A stretch of 64,000 nt of DNA from Micromonospora gifhornensis (GTDB lineage Bacteria; Actinomycetota; Actinomycetes; Mycobacteriales; Micromonosporaceae): contig NZ_BOPA01000002.1 in NCBI RefSeq assembly GCF_016863515.1, forward strand, positions 62,001 through 126,000, written 5' to 3'. Each line of letters starts with the position of its first letter. Position 1 is the stretch's first letter. A program made the translations under genes and the position numbers. Below are positions 58,627 through 64,000 of the stretch, in pieces. The notes under the pieces were generated by a model. That model saw only the letters and a program-made list of their open reading frames with translations, ran no database searches and was not told where the DNA came from.

Positions 58627-59853
58627 TCAGACGCGGGTGAAGACCAGCGCCACGTTGTGACCGCCGAAGCCGAACGAGTTGTTCAGCGCGGCCTCGATCG
58701 ACATCTCGCGGGCCTTGTTGGTGACCACGTCGAGATCGAGACTGTCGTCCGGATCGTCTAGGTTGATCGTCGGCGGCACCACGCCGTCGCGGATCGCGAG
58801 GATCGTCGCGATCGACTCCAGCGCACCGGCGGCACCGAGCAGGTGCCCGGACATGGACTTGGTCGCGGTCAGCACCGGGTGGTCGCCAAGCGCCTGGTGC
58901 AGTGCCTTGATCTCGGCCAGGTCACCCACCGGCGTCGACGTGGCGTGCGCGTTGACGTGCACGATGTCCGACTTGGCGACGTCCGCGTCGGCGATCGCCT
59001 TCTCGATGGCCCGGATCGCCCCCGCACCCTCCGGGTGGGGCTGGACGATGTCGTAGCCGTCGGAGGTGATGCCGGAACCGGCCAGCCGGGCGTACACCCG
59101 GGCACCTCGGGCGGCGGCGTGCTCGGCGCGTTCCAGCACCACGATGCCGGCACCCTCACCGAGGACGAACCCGTCCCGACCCTTGTCCCACGGCCGCGAT
59201 GCCCGCTGCGGCTCGTCGTTGCGGGTCGACATGGCCCGCATCGAGGCGAACCCGGCGATCGGCAGGGGGTGGATGACCGCCTCGGTGCCGCCGGCCACCA
59301 CCACGTCGGCGCGGCCGGACCGGATCATGTCCAGACCCAGCGCGATCGCCTCCGCGCCGGTGGCACAGGCACTGGCCACCGAGTGCACACCCGCCTGGGC
59401 GCCGAGTTCCAGGCCCACCCAGGCGGCCGGGCCGTTGGGCATCAGCATCGGCACGGTGTGCGGGGATACCCGGCGAGGGCCGGAGGCCTCCAGGATGTCG
59501 TCCTGGGCGAGCAGGGTGACTGCGCCGCCGATGCCGGAGCCGATGCTGACACCGACCCGTTCCCCGTCGGGCCGGGCGTCGGCCAGGCCGGCGTCCGCCC
59601 AGGCCTGGTGGGCGGCGATCAGGGCGATCGCCTCGGAACGGTCCAGCCGGCGCAGCTTCACCCGGTCCAGCACGATGGCCGGGTCGACCGCGAGCTGGGC
59701 GGCGATGCGGACCGGCAGCTGCTCGGCCCACTCCTGGGTGAGAGCACTCACCCCGGAGCGGCCGTTGAGCATGGCGTCCCAGGTCGACGCGACGTCCCCG
59801 CCCAGCGGGGTGGTCGCGCCGAGCCCGGTGACGACGACGTCGGATCGAGTCAT
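58627..59853 (-). CDS. fabF: 3-oxoacyl-ACP synthase II
   Basis: The 408-residue condensing enzyme elongates acyl-ACP with malonyl-ACP. The Cys-His-His triad is visible: SACATG (Cys), NAHATSTPVGD (His) and SMSGHLLGAAG (His). It is the last gene of fasR-fabD-fabH-acpP-fabF and starts one base after the acpP stop. Followed by a strong terminator. Confidence 0.97.
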   Translation of the reverse strand: MTRSDVVVTGLGATTPLGGDVASTWDAMLNGRSGVSALTQEWAEQLPVRIAAQLAVDPAIVLDRVKLRRLDRSEAIALIAAHQAWADAGLADARPDGERVGVSIGSGIGGAVTLLAQDDILEASGPRRVSPHTVPMLMPNGPAAWVGLELGAQAGVHSVASACATGAEAIALGLDMIRSGRADVVVAGGTEAVIHPLPIAGFASMRAMSTRNDEPQRASRPWDKGRDGFVLGEGAGIVVLERAEHAAARGARVYARLAGSGITSDGYDIVQPHPEGAGAIRAIEKAIADADVAKSDIVHVNAHATSTPVGDLAEIKALHQALGDHPVLTATKSMSGHLLGAAGALESIATILAIRDGVVPPTINLDDPDDSLDLDVVTNKAREMSIEAALNNSFGFGGHNVALVFTRV

Positions 59854-59854
59854 A

Positions 59855-60094
59855 TCAGGACTGCGCCTCGATGTAGCTGACGGCGTCCCCGACGGTCTTG
59901 AGGTTCTGCACCTCGTTGTCCGGGATCTTGACGCCGAACTTCTCCTCGGCCGCCACCACGACCTCCACCATGGAAAGGGAGTCGACGTCCAGGTCGTCGG
60001 TGAAGGACTTCCCCTCGGCCACGTCGTCCGGGCTCACCCCGGCAACCTCTTCGAGGATCTCGGCGAGGCCGGCGGTGATCTCGTCACGGGTCAT
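59855..60094 (-). CDS. acpP: Acyl carrier protein
   Basis: The 79-residue type II ACP has the phosphopantetheine attachment site DLDVDSLSMVEVV (Ser 40). It carries the growing acyl chain between FabD, FabH and FabF. GAGAGGAAC lies before the ATG. Confidence 0.97.
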   Translation of the reverse strand: MTRDEITAGLAEILEEVAGVSPDDVAEGKSFTDDLDVDSLSMVEVVVAAEEKFGVKIPDNEVQNLKTVGDAVSYIEAQS

Positions 60095-60178
60095 TGCGGT
60101 GGGTTCCTCTCATCGGGTTTCTCTCGGCGGCGGCGACGCCACCGCCTTGCTCCTCGGCGACGACGCGCCGAGGGGGTA

Positions 60179-61123
60179 TCAGGGACAGCGGACGACCTGA
60201 CCGGCGTAGGTCAGGCCGCCGCCGAAGCCGAACAGCAGCACCGGCGCGCCCGAGGGCACCTCACGGCGCTCGACCAGCTTGGACAGGGCCAGCGGGATGC
60301 TGGCCGCGGAGGTGTTGCCGGACTCGACGAGGTCCTTGGCGATGATCGCCTGCGGGATGTTCAACCGCTTGGCGATGCCGTCGATGATCCGGGTGTTGGC
60401 CTGGTGCGGCACGAAGGCGGCCAGCTCGGACGGGTCGACCCCGGCCCGCTCGCACGCCTGCAACGCCAGGGGCGCCAGCGCCGTGGTGGCCCAGCGGAAC
60501 ACCGTCTGGCCCTCCTGGGCGACGTACGGACGCCAGCCCTCGATGCGTACCGCGTCGCCCCGCTCGGGCACCGAACCCCAGACCACCGGGCCCACGCCGG
60601 GCGCTTCGTCGGCGGCGGTGGCGGTGACCACCGCGGCACCCGCGCCGTCACCGAAGATGATGCAGGTGGAGCGGTCGGTCCAGTCGGTGAACTCGGAGAG
60701 CTTCTCGGCACCGATCACGATGGCGTTGCGGCTGGCACCGGCGCGAATCGCATGGTCGACCGTGCCGAGCGCGTACGCGAAACCGGAGCAGGCGGTGTTG
60801 ACGTCGAACGCACCGGGGGCGCTGATGCCCAGCTTGGCGGCGACCCGGCAGGCCACGTTCGGGCTGCGGTCCACCGAGGTGCAGGTCGCGACGACGACCA
60901 GGTCGATGTCGGCGGCGGTCAGGCCGGAGTTCGCCAGGGCCTTGTCGGCGGCGGCAGCGGCCATGTCGGCGACGGTCTCGTCACCGGCGATGCGCCGGCT
61001 GACGATGCCGACCCGGTCGCGGATCCACTCGTCGTTGGTGTCCACCAGTTGGGCGATGTCGTTGTTGGTCACCACCCGGGACGGCTGGTAGTGGCCTAGC
61101 GAGAGGATCCTGCTGCCGCTCAT
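60179..61123 (-). CDS. fabH: 3-oxoacyl-ACP synthase III
   Basis: The 314-residue initiating condensing enzyme has the catalytic Cys in NTACSGFAYAL, His in FVPHQANTRII and Asn in ESGNTSAASIPLAL. It uses acyl-CoA primers, branched ones in actinomycetes (family knowledge). Start ATG 61123 overlaps the fabD stop (ATGA), with GGGAGAG upstream. An 84-bp gap leads to acpP. Confidence 0.97.
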   Translation of the reverse strand: MSGSRILSLGHYQPSRVVTNNDIAQLVDTNDEWIRDRVGIVSRRIAGDETVADMAAAAADKALANSGLTAADIDLVVVATCTSVDRSPNVACRVAAKLGISAPGAFDVNTACSGFAYALGTVDHAIRAGASRNAIVIGAEKLSEFTDWTDRSTCIIFGDGAGAAVVTATAADEAPGVGPVVWGSVPERGDAVRIEGWRPYVAQEGQTVFRWATTALAPLALQACERAGVDPSELAAFVPHQANTRIIDGIAKRLNIPQAIIAKDLVESGNTSAASIPLALSKLVERREVPSGAPVLLFGFGGGLTYAGQVVRCP

Positions 61124-62118
61124 GCCGAGCTCTCCCTGCGGTCGGTCTCGTCGCGAGACTCGTTCGAATCGAGCCGGCTGCCCGGCTCCTGGCGGGCGGT
61201 CGTGCCGTGCCGGGCGATCAGATCGCGGGCGGCGGGCAGGTCGTCCGGGGTGTTCAGGGTGACGATCTCCGGGGCGCCACTGCCCCTGAGTTCCCGCTTC
61301 ACCAGGCCGGCGAGCGTGCCGGCGGGCGGCAGTTCGATCACCGCGGTCACTCCGCGCTCGGCGAGCGTGGCCATGCAGAGGTCCCACCGGACCGGGGCGG
61401 TGACCTGGCGAACCAGCCGTTGCAGGACCTCCCGGCCGTCCTCGACCGGCGCGCCGTCAAGGTTGGACAACAGGATCCGGGTCGGGTCGTCCGGGGTGAT
61501 TCCGTCCGCCACCGAGGCCAGCGCGGCCTCCGCCGGGGCCATGTACGGGGTGTGGAACGCGCCGGCCACCTGGAGGCGGATGATCCGGGTCCGGGCCGGT
61601 GGCTCGGCGGCGAGCTTCTCCAGGCCGGCGACCGCACCGGCGGCCACGATCTGGCCACTGCCGTTGCGGTTCGCGGCGTGCAGACCGTGCCCGTTGATCA
61701 CGGCGACCACCTCGTCCGGGTCGCCACCGAGCACGGCGGCCATGCCGGTCGGCTCCAGCGCGCAGGCCGCGGCCATCTCCCGACCGCGTACGCCGGCCAG
61801 GGTGATCGCCGCCTCGGTCGACAGGGTGCCGGCCAGTGCCGCCGCGCCGAGTTCGCCGACGCTGTGCCCGGCGGTGAGGGCCACCTCGGTCAGCGGCAAC
61901 TGCTCGGCGGCGAGCAGGGCGGCGGCCACCAGCAGCGGCTGGGTGCGGGCCGTGTCCCGGATCTCGTCGGCGTCGGCCTTGGTGCCAAGGTGCACCAGAT
62001 CGACATCGGCAAGTGTCGACCAGCTGCGCAGCCGGGCTTCAACGCCGGTCAGGTCGAGCCAGGGAGTGAGGAAGCCGGGTTTCTGTGAACCCTGGCCGGG
62101 GCAGAGTACGGCGAGCAC
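61120..62118 (-). CDS. fabD: Malonyl-CoA:ACP transacylase
   Basis: The 332-residue enzyme loads malonyl units onto ACP. Motifs: CPGQGSQKPGF at the N-terminus, active-site Ser in AGHSVGELGAAAL and His in AGAFHTPYM. The C-terminal ~25 residues are a polar tail. GTG start with GGGAGAG 9 bp upstream. First structural gene of the operon, 78 bp after fasR. Confidence 0.96.
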   Translation of the reverse strand: MLAVLCPGQGSQKPGFLTPWLDLTGVEARLRSWSTLADVDLVHLGTKADADEIRDTARTQPLLVAAALLAAEQLPLTEVALTAGHSVGELGAAALAGTLSTEAAITLAGVRGREMAAACALEPTGMAAVLGGDPDEVVAVINGHGLHAANRNGSGQIVAAGAVAGLEKLAAEPPARTRIIRLQVAGAFHTPYMAPAEAALASVADGITPDDPTRILLSNLDGAPVEDGREVLQRLVRQVTAPVRWDLCMATLAERGVTAVIELPPAGTLAGLVKRELRGSGAPEIVTLNTPDDLPAARDLIARHGTTARQEPGSRLDSNESRDETDRRESSA

Positions 62119-62196
62119 GTGTATGACTCTCCCGGATTGCCACGGGTTGCGCTGTGCCGACTGCCACCAAACCGCACTAGGACGTTTGGAGGAATC

Positions 62197-63444
62197 CTAC
62201 AAAGATTGGCGATGATCGTCACTTGCCTGTGATCTTTTACCGGTGGGTGGGGGCAATGTCTGGGTCGGCACCACCGGGTCCAGCCGACCCACCGTGAGCG
62301 CGACACGCAGGGCGAAGGCGTCCCGCGGCATCAGCGGGCTGAATCCGGTGACGTCGGAGATCCGCCGCAACCGGTAACGCACCGTGTTCGGGTGCACGTA
62401 CAACGCCCGGGCGGCGCTCTCCAGCGTCCCGCCCGCCGCGAAGAACGCGTCAAGCGTCTCCAGCAGCTCACCGCCGGCCCGCGCCAGCGTCGCGTACACG
62501 TCGTGCCGCAGCCGCCGACGGGCCTCCGCGTCACCGGCCAGCGCCCGTTCCGGCAGCAGGTCGCCGGCGTGGACCGGGCGGGGCGCGGTGGGCCAGGCCG
62601 GTGCCGCGCGGTAGCCGGCCAGCGCCGCCCGCGCCGACTCGGTGGCCTCGTCCAGGCTCGGCACCGCCGGGCCGACCACCACCGGCCCCGGACCGAACGC
62701 GGTGAGCAGCTTGCCGGTGGCCGCCACCGGCTCGGCCGCCCCGCCGAGCACGATCACCAGCCGGTCGCCGTGTACGCCGCCGATCACCTCAACGCCGATG
62801 CGCCGCGCCTGGCGGTACACGTTGTGCAGGACGGCGGCGACCTCACCGCCCGGGGAGGTGCCCACCGCCACCGCCACCGGCGGCGCGTCCGTCCAGCCGA
62901 GGGCCGCGGCGCGGCTGGCCAGCACGTCCGGGGAGTCACCACGCAGCAGCGCGTCCACCAGCAGGGCCTGCAACCGCGCGTCCCACGAGCCGCGGGACTC
63001 CGCCGCCCGCGCGTAGACCCGGGCGGCGGCGAAGGCGATCTCCCGGGAGAAGCGCAGCACCGCGTCGCGCAACTGCGGCTCCTCGCCCGGGGCGGCGAGA
63101 TCGCTGACCTGCTCCTCGACCACGTCGATGGTGACCTTGATCAGCGCGACGGTCTGCTGGAGGGTGATCGAGCGGGCCAGTGCCTGGGGCGCGGTGGCGA
63201 AGACCTCGTCGGAGACCTCCTGGGTGCCCTCACCGGCACCACCGCCCGAGCAGAGCCACTGCACCAGGGAGCGGACGCCGGCCTGAGCCACCAACATCAC
63301 CCAGGAACGCTGGTCGGCCGGCAACTCCCGGAACCAGGGCAGCGTCTCGTCCATCCGGGCCACGCTGGCGGTGGCCAGGGTACCGGCCGCGCGTTCGATC
63401 CGGCGCAGCGTGGCCGACAGTTCCGTCCCGCCCGATCCGCTCAC
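62197..63444 (-). CDS. fasR: FasR, PucR-type activator of the fatty acid synthase operon
   Basis: The 415-residue regulator has a long helical N-terminal region and a GGDEF/CdaR-like middle (VAVAVGTSPGGEVAAVLHNV). The C-terminal PucR HTH_30 reads LDAFFAAGGTLESAARALYV then HPNTVRYRLRRI. It lies directly upstream of fabD, as Streptomyces FasR does, and is expected to activate the fab promoter. GTG 63444 is preferred; the frame is open to 63480. Confidence 0.92.
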   Translation of the reverse strand: MSGSGGTELSATLRRIERAAGTLATASVARMDETLPWFRELPADQRSWVMLVAQAGVRSLVQWLCSGGGAGEGTQEVSDEVFATAPQALARSITLQQTVALIKVTIDVVEEQVSDLAAPGEEPQLRDAVLRFSREIAFAAARVYARAAESRGSWDARLQALLVDALLRGDSPDVLASRAAALGWTDAPPVAVAVGTSPGGEVAAVLHNVYRQARRIGVEVIGGVHGDRLVIVLGGAAEPVAATGKLLTAFGPGPVVVGPAVPSLDEATESARAALAGYRAAPAWPTAPRPVHAGDLLPERALAGDAEARRRLRHDVYATLARAGGELLETLDAFFAAGGTLESAARALYVHPNTVRYRLRRISDVTGFSPLMPRDAFALRVALTVGRLDPVVPTQTLPPPTGKRSQASDDHRQSL

Positions 63445-63611
63445 CCGCCTAGCCTGACATGCCCTGAACTGGACCTTCACGGCAGCCGTCCGGTCCCATC
63501 CCTGACCTCGACCGGGTACGCGGTGCGTGGCGCGTCAGTACCGGCCAGTACCGTGTCAGGACACGTCGGGTGGGCACCGGCGGGTGAGGGCGAGAGCGTG
63601 AGGAGAAGCCG

Positions 63612-63971
63612 ATGGCGCAGGGGGACGCCGAATACGGCTGCGCCCAGGACGAGCCGAGCCGACCGGGCGCTCACGAACAGCCGGCCACTGCCAAGCACCA
63701 TCACCACCGGCGGCCGACCGGCCTCAGCCAACCGGCCGACGCGCATGCCGGCTGGGCGCCGGAGCGTGGCGACGAGGAGCCGGCGGTCACGCGACCCGGC
63801 CCGACCGAGCCGGCGGTGCCCCGGCAGCGGGCGGCCGAACCGCCGGTCGAGCCGGATGCCTCCGGCTGCCGCAGCGAGCAGCCCGGCTGGGCCGGCGCAC
63901 ACCGGCATGGCCCGGTACGCCCGGCTCGCCGCGCCACCCGGCGGGAGCGCCCACCGCGACGCTGGTGCTGA
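63612..63971 (+). CDS. Low-complexity hypothetical protein
   Basis: A 119-residue frame starts at ATG 63612 with AGGAGAAG just upstream, and codon third positions are mostly G or C. The product is Pro/Arg/Glu-rich with a HHHH run and no fold I can name. It diverges from fasR. It may be a real small gene or an accidental open frame in very G+C-rich DNA; the competing minus-strand frame at 63477-63908 has no ribosome site. Confidence 0.4.
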   Translation: MAQGDAEYGCAQDEPSRPGAHEQPATAKHHHHRRPTGLSQPADAHAGWAPERGDEEPAVTRPGPTEPAVPRQRAAEPPVEPDASGCRSEQPGWAGAHRHGPVRPARRATRRERPPRRWC

Positions 63972-64000
63972 GCGCCCGACGGCGGTGAGCGCCCGACGGC

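Noticed and set aside
63477..63908. 143-residue minus-strand frame at the right end
   Set aside because: No ribosome site, overlaps the better-supported plus-strand start at 63612, and the product is low complexity.
1..64000. tRNA, rRNA genes and insertion sequences
   Set aside because: Looked for tRNA T-loop signatures, rRNA-like stretches and transposase motifs; none was found by eye.

Overview
The window is about 64 kb of very G+C-rich actinobacterial DNA with many GTG starts, GTGA/ATGA gene overlaps and strong GGAGG-type ribosome binding sites. The fasR-fabD-fabH-acpP-fabF cluster, a DUF3145 gene, a DUF397 plus Scr1-type XRE regulator pair, a class II HelD, and a recurring 54-bp hairpin element ending in TTGTTAAC all point to Micromonosporaceae, most likely Micromonospora or a close relative. 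This placement is inference; there is no rRNA or other phylogenetic marker in the window.

1-28.2 kb is a defence island built on a type 2 BREX (Pgl) system. The C-terminus of pglW enters at the left edge, followed by pglX, pglY, pglZ, brxD and brxHI, all on the plus strand; the last three are translationally coupled or almost abutting. Two blocks of cargo interrupt the core. Between pglW and pglX lie a membrane protein on the opposite strand and a tightly packed plus-strand trio: an SMC/OLD-like ATPase, a separate TOPRIM/DUF4435-like protein and a DUF262 (GmrSD-like) protein. Between pglX and pglY lie an orphan helicase-associated (XPB C-terminal-like) protein, an HTH protein, a three-gene cassette of unknown function, an XRE/DUF397 pair, and a coupled operon of a DivIVA-domain protein, an 86-aa protein and a large protein with two duplicated DnaJ-like zinc modules. 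pglX carries an internal segment of clearly lower G+C, as expected of an exchanged specificity region.

28.2-41.5 kb returns to chromosomal background: a polytopic membrane protein with 44-bp tandem repeats upstream, an L,D-transpeptidase, a secreted alpha-amylase with a palindromic operator over its promoter, a four-gene redox operon (b-type cytochrome-like membrane protein, NuoF-like iron-sulfur flavoprotein with ferredoxin domain, TlpA-like lipoprotein, CcdA-like transporter), a seryl-tRNA synthetase, a MerR regulator fused to sliding-clamp domains, and a saccharopine-dehydrogenase-like reductase.

41.5-58.5 kb holds a large LuxR (LAL) regulator, a cytoplasmic DsbA-like protein, a triple-BON protein, an 800-bp interval with a CebR-like box and terminator but no convincing intact gene, a 48-aa Asp-tract lipopeptide, a STAS protein, surE coupled to a PfkB kinase, a coiled-coil M15-type wall peptidase behind a c-di-AMP (ydaO) riboswitch, HelD, an alpha/beta hydrolase, a DUF3145 gene, a NagZ-like GH3 lipoprotein and another lipoprotein.

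58.6-63.5 kb is the type II fatty acid synthase operon with its FasR activator, ending in a strong terminator. A low-complexity ORF of uncertain status closes the window. I saw no tRNA, rRNA, CRISPR array or insertion sequence.
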